From assembly GCA_036850595.1 (NCBI GenBank), contig CM072155.1:9984256-10048255 (forward strand): 64,000 nt of DNA, written 5' to 3'. Positions within the stretch are counted from its first letter, which is position 1; the number at the start of each line of letters is the position of its first letter. The notes beneath the pieces are model-generated. The model was not told the DNA's origin. It saw only the letters and a program-made list of their open reading frames with translations, and ran no database searches. Made by a program: the position numbers and the translations under genes. Below, piece by piece: positions 36,121-48,179 of the stretch. This DNA is from Rhyacichthys aspro. Its lineage: Eukaryota; Chordata; Actinopteri; Gobiiformes; Rhyacichthyidae.

Positions 36121-38149
36121 GTTTACTCAGGTGCATGAAAAGTACTTTTTAACTGAAGTGACAAAAACTCATGGATTATGGACGTGTAATTTTTGTGTAA
36201 TTTGATAATGACGCTTGCTTCGTTGTGGTTTAAACTGCAAATATGTGGCTCTAGCTGGGTCCGAGACCGTTATTGGCTGTTGGCAACACACAGCAAGTAG
36301 AACGTGTCTTTGAACCTCATAAATTCATTTTCTGCTGATTTAATGTCATGTAATGAATTGAAATGAGTGTTTATCAGTGCTCCTTTAGAAAATACCATGT
36401 TTTGGAATGAAAAACTGCGGTTACTTCTTCTGCGCAATGATTATAGCACAGGCCCACGTTTGCATTTGGTGTAGTGTTAGATATCGAGTGGCAAAGGAGG
36501 GATGGCACCTCGCAGGAAAACAGTCTCTGAGTTCGGATACAAACCAACAATGAGAAAACATGTAGCAGTAGTAATAGTATAAGCAACACCGACAGACAGC
36601 GGTAATCAAAAGGAAGAAGTCACTGAAAAGTTTGCTACTCTTTGAAAAGTAAATATTTGTGGACCACATGCCTCACGTTGGATTCCACACACATTTTGAA
36701 TCACTGCTATTAGTCACAGAAGAAAATTGTAGTCATTGAGTCAAGTCAAATTAAATACTTGTACCTTTTAATAAAAGTGTAGTCCTATTTCATGTTAAGT
36801 TTTGATGCTAAGTAGTACATTTTCAAAGGATCAAAGTGGAACGGTTATAATTACAACATGAGAAAAGTCTTGTGTGAGAAAACAATGCTTGCGTCGACAA
36901 AAGAGGCTAATCCATTAGAAATAGCTAACAGGATGATTCACTTGGATCTCATTGGGGCTGTTTTATCGTCTGGAGCACTGGGCCAATTGTTTTCGCCTCT
37001 ACCTGGAAGCCATTTTTAATGAAGCACCAAACATTGTTTTTATTTCAAAGTCTGCAAATTAAGTGGTTAAGCAAATTTCACACTACCAGTGTTTGTGGCT
37101 TTGTGCCAGTTTAGCTTTTTTTGATCCTGTTTAGACTTTGAATCATAATATAACTCTTTTGAAACCAGTTAGGTCCTGACATCCATCAACCGGGACACAT
37201 TCAGAGGTGGCCAGGGACAATTAATTAGACCCCAATGAAAATCTACTCATTGCAAACCACCGTAATCACTAATGAGTAATATTCAACACTACAAATTCTT
37301 AGAAATGTCTGTGATGTATCAATAAAAGCAGAACAGATGTGATATTCTGTAAGTGCATCAATTAAAATTCAAAAACCATCAATTAAAAACATACATTTGG
37401 AAACAACACATGGCACATTTCCTATTTCTGTGCACAGGTGGGATGTATCTAGGCAGCAACCATATCAAAGAGGCCAATATTTAACTATATACAAACCTAC
37501 ATTTAACTGAATGTTTTAACTTCGAATGCAATCGAGATTTACAGCAGCTTTGCAGCAAATTTTATACAGGATTTTTTACATTTAAATAAGCTGATATACC
37601 ATAGTTCTGGGTTCTGTACCAAAGAACACAGAATAAACTAGTTATGGACACAAATAAATAAAGATACAACCACTTTGAAAAAACTAAGAATCACATAAAG
37701 CCCGCCCAACTTTAGATAAACGTTTTACGATTAGTTTGCCAGTATTTCTACTAAGTCAAAATGGCTGTGAAGGGAAGGGATACCATACCCATGAGCCAAA
37801 TGCCAGCCATAAAGTATCTAAGCTATAGATTTTGTGATAAAGATTGGATTGAAACTTGAGCATGACATTTATCAGAAGTTTATTTCAATCTATTAAGTGG
37901 TTTTATGCGGAAGTGCCATTAAGATTTATATATGTCACAGTTTATCGGTAAAGTATCTACTTAGAGCTCCTCCAGTCCAGTCTTTTCTTATTGCACCCTT
38001 GAGCTAATGCGTAGTCAGACAAAAAATGGGTTAAACACAAAATTTACTTCTATACGTACTTCAGAAACAATCAAATCAGCAGACTTGTGATCGAAATGAC
38101 CATCAGACGGACAGTGTTAACAAAAAGTCATGTTGTTAACCATAAATAG

Positions 38150-38480
38150 GTTTGGGAAGATGCCTATAAGGTGTGTTTGTCAGTAGTGTGGCTGTCGATG
38201 TGTGAATGTGGCCTGTCGAGAATGTTGTACGCTGCCAAACAAAACCGAAGTACAAACAAAAGACAAAGTGGTACAGATGCGGGTGGCGAGAGCCTGTTAG
38301 AGTCAACACTGGCTGGAGGCAGGTCTTTAAATAAGCGGAGAGCTCCACAAAGCACCTGTGCCCATTTCGATCGCAGCATATTCGCCCCAAAAAGATATCT
38401 CTGAAGTCTAGGTTAAGTCTAGGGGTGTTTAGTCCGATCAGATCCAGGTTGGTGGCATGAGGAGAAGGCATGTCGGATCC
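38150..38480. promoter_or_regulatory. Candidate conserved block, coding status unresolved
   Basis: A single-copy, GC-balanced block open on both strands (minus 38136-38471, plus 38171-38404). The minus frame contains a locally protein-like stretch (LDLIGLNTPRLNLDFRDIF) but no acceptor or donor that fits, and no family I know. I prefer a conserved non-coding element over an exon. Confidence 0.25.
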
Positions 38481-38889
38481 AATGTCAAGTGGGACTACTC
38501 ATCTTGAAGGAGAAGTGAGTCAGACTCTGGCCACCTTCCTGTCACTTTTTACACTGATGATCATTCCGATTACCATTAACCGAAGTGGTAATGGAGAGTT
38601 GTAGGTTATTAAACTCAAAGGGCTACAAAAAAAAGCTAACCTAACCCAATAAGCTAACAAACTGTTCATTTACTGTTAGTTTTTACGGCTACATCACTGT
38701 TTCCACTTTGTAAAACATGCAGCCTGTTCACTTTTCTCACTTCTGATTGGCTAAAAGGGGATTTGGTGTAGTAAAAATGCACTTTGTGGCAAAACGAAGG
38801 AATAGGAGAGCCATGTTAGTGACTCAACCCTCAGTGATCACAGGTATTTCACTTTTTTCACACAGATATATGACATACTTCTCCTTTAA

Positions 38890-39380
38890 AGTGGGACGGG
38901 TCTGAACTGGGCCTTGTTTGCTGTGACCCCGTTGCTCCTCTGTCAGTCTTCGGTGCTGTCGGCTCGGCTGCTCCCTCCTGAGCCCTATCATGTCGTGTAG
39001 CACCTCAAATCAATGTCGTTACGTACCCCCCGATCAGTTACCATTCGTCACAACTCTCCCTGATTTCCAGAGGTCGTGACCTTTATCCGTATCCTCTTTT
39101 TCGTTTTGCATCACTTCCTTTTGAGGCCAGCGGCGCGGTGGCTGCCTGGACCCGAGACAATGCTATCATCGCTGCTGTGTGCTCACTCGCCTGTGACCGA
39201 TTGATGCGCTGAGGTAAACAGATAGGGCTACTCTCACACAGCTTTTTGGTTACTCCAATGGAGCGGTGCTGTGTTTCGCCGGGACACAGACGGCGCCGTA
39301 TGAAGCCAAGATTGAGCGTGGGGATATTAATGTCTATTGACCAGAGGTAATAGCTTTGCTGTGCCTCAGCCCCGAGGTTG
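38890..39380. promoter_or_regulatory. Candidate upstream regulatory block
   Basis: A GC- and CpG-rich single-copy stretch about 1 kb inside the inferred first intron, close to the candidate first exon. It has no coding frame with protein character. Its location next to the presumed promoter makes an enhancer or alternative promoter plausible. Confidence 0.3.
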
Positions 39381-39792
39381 TTCCAATTTAGCCCGTCCTA
39401 TAATAGCTCCTGGACACCCTTCCAGCAAATAAATAACACAATGTGGCTGGAATGGGCCTTAATAATATCCCCCTTAGAACATATATCTTTATAAACATGC
39501 AATCAAACACATCCAAGGCAGACTTTTATCAGCGTAGCAAGGCTTTCACAGCTTCCCTCCACTCTGGGCCATTTTGAGCAGTGAGTGTCTGAATTATCCA
39601 TAACATGGGACAGGAAATAGAGTGGCTGGACAGGACTAGTGCTGTTCTTCTCTTAAAGCCGGTGGAGCTGCAGAGAAGGACCTGCTTAGACAGGAGTGTT
39701 AAAGAGAGGCTTCATTTTGCACCGAGCAGGCTGTGAGTGAGCCAGTGAGCATTTTCTGCTTAAATATGGTCCTCAGTGAGGTTTATGATGAA

Positions 39793-39844
39793 GGTGGGGT
39801 GGGGTGGGGTACTGTGGGTGTGAGTGTGGGTGGGTGGAGGGGGG
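39793..39844 (+). repeat. G-rich tract with quadruplex potential
   Basis: Three consecutive GGGGT units ('ggggtggggtggggt') are followed by further GGG runs, with loops short enough for a G-quadruplex on the plus strand. It lies about 0.45 kb inside the candidate first intron. Confidence 0.6.
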
Positions 39845-40286
39845 CATTACGCACGTCTTACGCACGTCAACCTGTCTTCTCGTGTGTTTTAGCGTCTATT
39901 CCCGTCCATTCGTCTTGTGGCTAAAAAGTTAATCACCTGAGACGTTGGCTGGCGTTGATACACTTGTGCTACACACAGCGGGCTGCTATGTCTCCCTATA
40001 GGCTACAGTCAGCCATATACTGCCTCCACACAGCGTATACGTCCCGCTGCAAGGCTCGAAGACTCGCTCTATATATCTGCCACTGGTAGCAATGCAATAT
40101 GGAAGAGGCAGGCAGATGCACAAATAATATACATTAAAAATTAATGGAAAACAGACACATGCCTCTAGATTTGGGGCATATCCACGGAGCAGAGCCCAGT
40201 GCAGAGATGCAGCCGGGATCAAAGGATGCGAATAACGCGCACAAATGACACACAAGCAGCAAAAAAAACACAGAGGCTTTTCTTAC

Positions 40287-40500
40287 CTGGGGAACGATGC
40301 ACAATCCACCGTCTCACAATATCAACGTCGTTTTTTTTTTAATTTACGAGCCTGTTGTGAGCTGGGTTTTAGTCAGAAGATGCGGCGGCTGTAAAGGAGC
40401 ATTCCGCCCTCTCCGAGCAAAAAGAAAGAGCCGACTAATAAGCCTCAGCGGCGGCAGGAGCAGCGCCGCAAACGGGATGCCAGACTGAGAGGGAGAAATG
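40287..40500 (-). other. syt3: Candidate non-coding first exon of syt3 (right edge approximate)
   Basis: On the minus strand a GC-rich segment with GCGGCGCTG and GCCGCCGCTG blocks ends in CCCCAG|GTAAGAAAAG, a near-perfect donor with the intron starting at 40286. No open frame in it resembles a known protein. A run of (CT/GA) at about 40613-40638 lies just upstream, which is common near neural promoters. The position and orientation suit a first 5' UTR exon splicing over about 18 kb to the acceptor near 22369. The transcription start is not visible, so the 40500 boundary is a guess. It could instead belong to an unrelated non-coding transcript. Confidence 0.45.
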
Positions 40501-40700
40501 AACAATATGAGATCTCTCCCTCCCCTCTTTCACTCCCGTTCCCCCTGTTCTTCTTCTTCGTCTGTTTTACCCCCTCCTCGTGTTTTTTCCACCACTGTTT
40601 CACTATCTCCTCCTCCTCTCTCTCTCTCTCTCTCTCTCTGCTCGGTTCACTGTGCTCTGAATACTAACACAGTGTCTATGTACAGCCCAGCGCTAAACAC
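40500..40700 (-). promoter_or_regulatory. Putative syt3 promoter region with GA/CT repeat
   Basis: This stretch lies directly upstream of the candidate first exon. It contains a pyrimidine-rich segment and about 13 CT units near 40613-40638, which read as GA on the transcribed strand. I see no clear TATA box. Calling it a promoter rests on location, base composition and the strong donor at 40286, not on a defined core motif. Confidence 0.3.
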
Positions 40701-41879
40701 CACTCACAGCTACTGTATGTGGGGCAAGGCCATACCATTATATACTCTGACGAGGTACATCAACCCAGCAGTGGCTCGGATGTGTGAATCCCCATAAATA
40801 CAAATGTAAAGTGCAGTACAGTACGATCTGCGAGAAATAATCATGGAGTGACATTAATTCAAGTAAATATCGAAAGAAAACCACTTTAAGTATTGATGTA
40901 ACATGTTTGGGAGGTGCAGTGTTTGCCTAAAAATTCAATGAAATGTTTTGTCCTTGTCCACTCTTCACTGTACAACCTCCTGTCAATAAATACAAAGACT
41001 TAAACAAAGACCTGGACCAAAGAAAATCAGGAATTAATCAATCAAGGAGGAGGAGGAGGCCCTGGGGAAAGACAGAGGACACGCTGGAGGGATTATGTCT
41101 GTCTGATGGCCTGGGGATGCTTAGGATTCTCCAGGAGGAAGTGTCTGGGGAGAGGGAAGTTTGGGTATCTCTGTTTAGACTGCGGCACAGTTTTGGATCA
41201 TTGGAAGAAGATGAGAGAAGAGAATCATGAATCAGCACCAGACAAGAATAAATAAACATTCACTCAAACTGAACAGGATTAAATCTAGGATTAAGGGCTC
41301 ACAATACTGAAGTGAAAAGACTCAGATAAATAAACAACAATAAAACAAGTCTGAATCCCAAACTGGAAGTAATTAATAAGAGTGGATTCACACAAAAGCG
41401 AGCTCAGTTCACTCTACTCGCATTGCATGGAGAATATCAGTATTGGACAGTGTTTTTGTTTTTAAATTGTGCTCTTAATGCGCTATTTTATATTACTGCT
41501 TTCTACTTTGTTGTGGTACTAACTTATTCTTTGTAAATTAATTTGTTGTAATGTGTATTTTTATATCGACGTGTGCAGTGGACCGCTCTTGAAAAAGAGA
41601 TCTCGGTCTTAACGGGTTTTCATTCCTGGTTAAATAAAGGTTTAATAAATAATACAAAGTGGTTAGCCCTAATTTCAGTCTCTGGCAGGGGGCGGGAGTT
41701 TCAAGCTGCTATGATTTTGCCTGGACCTATTCCTCTCAGGTGTCTGTCAAATCCTGTTCTGTGATAGACTAACATCTACACTCGTTTCGCTGGGTTTGTG
41801 GAGATCGAGACACGTGCTCCTTTCGTGCGAGCGTGCACAGGAAATGAATGGTTGGAATAAGAATAAATCAAAACTAAAG

Positions 41880-42470
41880 CATGACTGAACCACAGACAAA
41901 ACAAAAGCTAAACAAAGATGATTCTGACGATAAACTGGATTAAATCAAAGACAAAAAAAATGAAAGAATACTAGAGTTGGAACAAAGACTGAACCAGGAC
42001 TTAACTCACAACTAAAATGGGACTAGATCTGGGAACAACATGGAACTAAATCAGAATTCAACAGGGACCAAATTAGTCTTAAAGCAAGACTAAAGCAGAG
42101 TTACATTTCTCTCTAAACCAAGCGCTAAAACCTGCTCTTGAACAGGAGTGAATCAAATCCAAATCAGGTTAAAATCTTGGACAAATTCAGTACTATATCC
42201 AAGACTAAATCAGGATTAAATTAAGATCCAGAAGATGAAATAAATCTAGCACTAAATCCACGAATAAACCAGGACTAAAACTAAATCAACACTTCTGCAC
42301 TAATTCAGTAATAAATGAAGAACAGAACTCCCTTCATTTAAGACCAACTCAAGTCTAAATCAGAAGTAATCCTTGCACTAATTGAGCAGTGAAAAAAGGT
42401 TGTCCCATTTTAAAACCTTGACTAAACTACAACTAGACCAAAGACTAAATTATGAATAAACCAAGAGTCC
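41880..42470. repeat. Long degenerate 'gactaaaccaggac' minisatellite
   Basis: About 600 bp is built from diverged units such as 'gaccaggacttaactcac', 'ggactaaatcaggattaaat' and 'aaaccaggactaaaactaaa'. The period is near 20 bp but irregular. Short blocks of the same type occur at 46425-46500 and 47765-47850. It is A-rich on the plus strand and non-coding. Confidence 0.55.
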
Positions 42471-42754
42471 ATCGACAGATTCCTCTGACTCCTGCGCTCG
42501 TGTGAGTCGTGTGGAGAGTACGAGTGAGGAGGGTAATGGCCGACTCTGAGCCTGCGGGCTACATTGGCAGGTTACAGGGGTCTGGTTCTGCTGGGGTTAT
42601 TAATAATACCTCTGCAGATGCCCCCGGAGCTGGTGCTGTTAGTGCGGGTCATATAAAAACGGCAGCTTCGTGAGATCATGGGAAAGCATCATGTCAACGT
42701 TCTTCCTTTAGCCTCAAGCCAAAGATAAAACAATAAATAAATGGTGGTTGTTCA

Positions 42755-42820
42755 CTGTGCGGCCCACCACCCAAATATAGAGGAAGAATAGTGGGAACTG
42801 AGTGAAGAGGCTAAGGAGGA
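42755..42820 (+). repeat. Dispersed repeat family H, copy 1
   Basis: 'ccacccaaatatagaggaag' and 'gagtgaagaggctaagg' match 60180-60240 in the same orientation. Confidence 0.45.
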
Positions 42821-43109
42821 TTTATGATTATGATAGTTTCCATTAACACCTTTGAAATGACAAGAAATACTACACCATTGTAGTCACATTGTTGGTCTGT
42901 TCATCTTTTTTAGAACTCCCTTTTTATGACTCTACTGTGGAATAATACACTCTTTGAAGGCACACACTGTTAAATGTTGTAGTATACACTTGAATAAAAC
43001 AGAACACATATTTTTTCCGATAATAACACTCCTTGTTGTCACTCATTGTCTAAAATAAATAAATAAAAATAGACATTTAAAGCTGATAGAAACCAGCAGA
43101 TGAAGCCAT

Positions 43110-43215
43110 TCGATCCGTTACCTTCTCTCCCTCTTGTCTATGGGTGCCCAGAGAGGACAAACGGAGCACAGCTGGAGGAGAAGCACACTCATGTTGCCTT
43201 TTCAACACAATCTAT
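43110..43215 (+). repeat. Dispersed repeat family D, copy 3
   Basis: 'agagaggacaaacggagcac' and 'ctggaggagaagcacactca', then 'ttttcaacacaatc', in the same order as the copy at 28950. Confidence 0.5.
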
Positions 43216-44404
43216 ATTCTTAATCAACAGCATGTCCCTGCAGAACTACTCTAGGGCTGCAGAAATGAGGAGTTTGATGGATGAGATTACACTTGATCAA
43301 CAGATACCATGAAAAACTACAAAAAAGCTGACCAGTAGTGTTTTTAGGACCGTAAATATACTTACAAACCTTTTTGATTTAACCAAAAGTGTGGCCTGTT
43401 TACAGTATTTCCTTTTCCTAAACCAGAATAGTATTTCACGATTGCCTTATGTACTTAAAAGATACTTTATTTGCTATTATTGTTGTAGTCAAGACCACAA
43501 TAACTAAGACCAGAGTGTATCAAAACCAAGACCCAAGATTTTAAGTTATAACCAAGACAATGATACAGAGACAGAGTCAAGACCAGGAGCATTGTGTGAC
43601 ACAGTGAAGGAGATATTAGGGATAATAAATCAAAATCAAAGTAGTCCAAGTCCAATCTAAGACTAAACATTGTGTATGGTGAAAGAGGCAAAGTTAGAAG
43701 GACATTTTTTTATATAGTTACGATGAAAATTATACAAGTTTTCATCCAATCACAAGAATGAGGTGGACAAATGAACCAGTTCTTGTCTTTAATTACCTTA
43801 AATCCCAAGACCCCTAGGTTAAATCCAATCCCAGTCTTGTGCAAGTTTGAGAAAAGAAAAAGGGGTTTTCTTAGGTTCTTCTTCTTGTGTGCTACTTGTG
43901 AAAAAGTGAACATTATGCATCTCACTTCTCAAACCTGAACCCTTCTCCAAATAGGGTAATTACTCCCGGCTTCAGCAGCTCCACAGGCCCATTTCCACTT
44001 TTCTTCCGCTCTCTATGGTCTCCCTTTTATGTGTGGATGCAGAGATCTGTGCAGCAGCAAAACCTTAGCAAAAGGCTATGATTAAGTTAGACAGACACAG
44101 AGTCGTACCGGAGCCGTGATTGGATTATGATTCTCTTGCAGGCCTCATAAGAACAGAGCCGGCACATAAAAACGCTGCTCTGTTTTACGGTAACATCGCG
44201 GCCCGGTTAATCACAGTCTCCTGGGACTGGCCTGGGATCAGTTTAAGGCTTGTTTACACAGATGAGTTATTGTCATTTAAAGAACTGATTATAATACAGA
44301 ACAGGAGAAGGGGCTGGAGCCTGTGCTTAAGAAAATGTACAGTTATTTTTACAACAAGGGATATTCAAGAACTTCAATGGGCTGCTTTTAGCCCAAATTT
44401 GTAG

Positions 44405-44660
44405 TTTCTTAGACATGAGATCAGTAGAATCATGTCTGTCTCACTGACACAGTTGCCTCAGCTTGTCAGAGACCTCCAATGTAACTTTTCCTGTCCAAGA
44501 GATTAGTGAGTGACGGCTCATATAAAGGAAGCAGAAATAGGCCAATACACTGGACCTATCAGAGTCGTATTTGTACAAAACACATAAAAACTGACCCTAC
44601 TGTTTCAAAAGACATGTTTCTGTTTCAAACCTGCCACTTGGATAGTCTCAAATATTGCGT
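44405..44660 (+). repeat. Dispersed repeat family G, copy 1
   Basis: Landmarks are 'agacatgagatcagtagaat', 'tgtctcactgacacag', 'aacttttcctgtcc' and 'ttggatagtctc'. All of them occur in the reverse complement of 56410-56690. Confidence 0.55.
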
Positions 44661-46069
44661 TGGTGATAGTACAGTAGCACAGAGAGGGATGTGCGCCCTC
44701 TACTGGATAAAAGTTACACTGAGCTCCTTTAGTGTTGTGGAGACTCTTTTAATTAAACTAATTCAAAAACTTGTAAGTGCTGATATTCCATTCAAATAGC
44801 TCTCACCAAAAAACTCAACCATACTCATTCTACTTATACTTCATGTACTTTATGTTCTGTGTGTCTGGTTAAAGTTTTGACTGTTTCTCATTCAAAATCA
44901 ATAAAGCTGGTTTCTATAAGCCCTACGCATTAAAACAGGTGATATTTGTTCAGACACAAACTAACGACTAGGCCTTTAAAGGTCTTAAATGAGAGTGGCC
45001 AGTCCCTATGACACAGGCCATTCATTCAGAAAATCAGTGAGAGGGAAAGTTTGCACCTGCCCCAGAAAGGCTACACACAGTTTTCTTTCTGACTAATATT
45101 CATTTTACAATTTGTGTGTGTGTTTGTATTATAGCTACATTTAAACTTATGAACCCTCATAGAGAATTATCAAGTCAACGGTGGGTGGCAACTTCTTACA
45201 TTTACTTACATTTATTTTGGAGAAAATGTCATTTGTACTAAAGCAACATCAAAAGCACCTCCAACTAATCCATTTAAGAACAATGTCAAACTGATACAAG
45301 CATTCAATAAAGAGGAAATTCAATGGATTTAAAAAGAGACAAAAGACAGTCCGGGGACCACACTAACATCCAGCTTTAAAAGACGAAGAAACAAAGAAGC
45401 TTTTTGATATCTGTATATAAAATGAAATTAAACAGAGCCAGATCTGTGGTGTTCCTCAAAGCGCCCTTTCGGCTCCTCCATATTTTTGCAGAAAAGAAAA
45501 CGAAAGACGAGGAGAATTTGAATGATCAGTAAATTTGTGATGAGCAAAAGGGAGAATTTATTCCTCACTTTCTCGTGTCCAGTCTGGTCCTGAATCGCAT
45601 CCATCAACTAAAATCCCATCATATCTATCAAACCCAATAATTATGCGATGGTCTGGTGCCTAATGGGGCTGTGGTGTGTGCAGTTAATGAGTTTAAAACA
45701 TGTGTGGACCTCTGAGATGGGGCTTCCTCTGAGCTCCAGGCTGAAACGGTGCCAGTTTTGCCCGTTACATAAGGCCACTCATCCTCTGCCCCTCAAGATG
45801 TTCGCTGCATATGGGCCGACTGCCATTATAAATTAACACAGTGAACAGCCTGTGCTTCAGATTCAGAGTCTTATAGATGTTTTCAAGGCTGTAATCAGCA
45901 CTGTTCAAACATTTGCTCCGTTCATACATTTTGTTCCCAACTGCTGATTTCTTTAAATGATACTATTTTACATTTTAGTCCAAATCAATTCTGCGGCTAT
46001 GAGATGTGCTTAAGGAAAGAGATAGGCGTCCAAGAGACCTAAGAGGCACTGTTAAGAGCTGTATCTGCA

Positions 46070-46165
46070 GGTGACATTACAATTCCACACCTCACACTCC
46101 TCCTTTCTGTAGTCTGTGAGCAGCTACGGCAGCCCTGCAGGGACAAACCCAGAGGAAATTATGGT
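46070..46165 (+). repeat. Dispersed repeat family E, copy 3
   Basis: It carries 'cctcacactcctcctttctg' followed by 'gtgagcagctacggcagccc' and 'gcagggacaaacccagaggaa'. It is the copy with the clearest shared boundaries to both other members. Confidence 0.5.
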
Positions 46166-46565
46166 AAGTTCTTCTAAAAACATAGATACATAGACTTAAG
46201 CAGGACTGTCTTCATAAAGAAACATATTGGGCAGTTGAAAGAAAAGGAAGTAATGGTTGGTTGGTTTGGTTTTATAGAGCTTTTAAAGTGTGCTATTTTG
46301 ATTATTGATACGACTGAAAGTATAGTTTTGACGTTAAAGGTTCCATTTTGTTCCACTGGATACTACGTGATTTTACAAAGTGAACCTTTAACAGGGGGCT
46401 AAATTGGTCCAAACAAAAAAGATTGTTGAACTAAGACTCATCAGGTCTAGACTAGAGCTAAAACCAGGGTTTAACCAAGACTAAACCAGTCATAAATTTA
46501 TTTCTCTCCAAATGAACTGATTCAGTCTTCTTCATTATTGCGGTTAAAGAAAGAGTTCATATGTC

Positions 46566-47369
46566 TGTGACGGAGCACGCCCGTCAATGAGTAGTGAGCG
46601 CACGCGGTCACAAAGGAACCCACGAACGCGCGCTGGCCACGCACACATACACCACGCAGACCTTTTCATTCACACTCGCTAATTCCCCGTTTACCCCGCT
46701 GGTTCACTAATACGCACCCAACACACAACCAACGCCTTTTTCCTGTTTTCCTGCCGCTTTTATGCTCCGCGTTAGCTTGGGACATTCATACATGCTAGCA
46801 CTTACCTGTTTCTCTGTGTTGCCTGATGCTGCGCGTCTCAGCCAAACCGAGCCATAACTTCCTGGTGGTTTAAATTGGCGCTGTTCGCGCGCTGGTGCTG
46901 ATCACGTGATGCGCATTAGATAACCTGAACATAAAAACCTATAACCGCCCTTTCAATCATCTTTTGTTAATTATTATTTATATATTGTTGTATATGGGAA
47001 CAGCCCACATGTTTATGTTTCAACTGTTTGTTTGTTTATTGATTTATATTTTTGTAATACTGAAGCCCACTGGGAGGGGCCAGACCAGTATTTAGGGGAG
47101 CCATTTCAGGCCTGTATTCAGTCTGGTCTTGAGCAGTTACAGTGCAGGTGACGTTGGCTGAGAGCACGCTGAGCTCTGTGTTTGAGTTATTGACAGAACT
47201 CTGACTTTAGACTTTATTGTTTTTGTACATTTGTAAATACATTTTTGATGACATCACTGTATATATTTTAGCACTTTTTGGCTGTTTTGCACTTTGGACA
47301 CTGGCACAATAAACATCACTTGAACACGCATTTCTGACTTTGCCTGGGTTTGATTAGAGCCCCGCCACA
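46566..47369 (+). mobile_element. Solo LTR (804 bp) with intact 5-bp target duplication
   Basis: The element starts TGTGACGGAGC and ends GCCCCGCCACA, so its ends form a short imperfect inverted repeat with TG...CA termini. It is flanked exactly by ATGTC on both sides (46561-46565 and 47370-47374), a 5-bp target duplication typical of LTR retroelements. Inside, a TATA-like TATTTAG (47089-47095) lies about 215 bp before a polyadenylation signal AATAAA (47308-47313), giving a plausible U3-R-U5 order in plus orientation. A CpG-rich U3 occupies 46566-46900. No gag, pol or env remains, so this is what recombination between two LTRs leaves behind. Gypsy-like or retroviral origin cannot be separated without a search. 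An antisense donor (AACAG|GTAAGTG) occurs near 46807. Confidence 0.88.
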
Positions 47370-47573
47370 ATGTCGTCCCGTCCTGAAGCTCACTGATCTC
47401 AGACCTTCACTGGCTGCTCTCTGAAAAACCCAAAGCAGGTAGTGGTCCATGTTGTTCAGTACAGCATCCGTCCTGTTGTGTTTTTGTTGCTCTACTGCTT
47501 CAACCAGAGTCTCCAAAGTAGTTCCTATAGTTGAACCAGCCCTCTCTGTTAGTTTTTCAAGTTGCCTTTGCAC
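47370..47573 (-). pseudogene. Unidentified protein-like open frame interrupted by the solo LTR
   Basis: A minus-strand frame with coding-like codon use and a coiled-coil-like start (KLTERAGSTIGTTLETLVEA) followed by a hydrophobic WVFQRAA stretch. It runs into the end of the LTR, where it continues for about 17 more codons. In the presumed uninterrupted sequence it would reach a stop after a further dozen codons. There is no ATG; the frame is closed upstream by TAA just before a weak acceptor-like TTAAG. I do not recognise the family. It may be a terminal exon, an old gene fragment or part of another mobile element. Confidence 0.3.
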
Positions 47574-48179
47574 TTAAGACTTAACATAGTAAACTAATGA
47601 CCCAGAGGTGTGGCCACAAATGAAGCTCAGAAAAACTAGATGTGCCAGAACAGTGCTTATGATTTGGAAGAATTTCTTATATTATTGTGAAAACAGATTC
47701 AAACTAATTGCGTTAGTAAATTAAGAGTTAATACACACGCTTTCAACAACTCTTAGCACTAGTATTTACCACTTAAACAAAACCTAAGAACTAAATCAGG
47801 CTTCAAGGTCATAACTTGGACTAAACCAGGACTCAACCTTTAACTAGGTAGCTACAGGGCTCAAACTTAATTGGGAATTAATAAATAAATAAATAAATTC
47901 AGGAAGATTCATGGTATAATACACATTTACATACACATACACAACAGCTTCTTTCCTCTAAAAGGAGGGCCCTCATTGGTGCGTACTGTCATGTGACCTG
48001 CAGCCTGAGTTTTTGCTGAATACGTCTTTATTCACACCGAGCAGAGTAATCGCTTATATGCTTTTATAGATGGACTAGGAAAATCAGACAGTAAACAATA
48101 CCATTAGGTCATTACTGAAGTGATACACTGTCGAAAATGATGAAAAGATAGAGATAAACTGATCTTATAACACCTGCTG

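Larger units (their letters stand above)
22370..40286. other. Inferred 5'-UTR intron of syt3
   Basis: If the candidate first exon is right, this 17.9-kb stretch is an intron. It holds repeats of families A, B, D, E and F, a tRNA-derived SINE near 32.8 kb and GC-richer blocks near 28.1, 32.4, 35.7, 38.2 and 38.9 kb. I found no exon of any known protein. The stretches 22450-24600, 27330-27850, 29360-30700, 33000-33800 and 36150-38100 contain nothing I can name. If the first exon is wrong, this is simply upstream intergenic DNA. Confidence 0.45.

Noticed and set aside
38136..38471. Minus-strand frame as a coding exon
   Set aside because: Locally protein-like, but no fitting splice sites, start context or known family; kept only as a candidate block.
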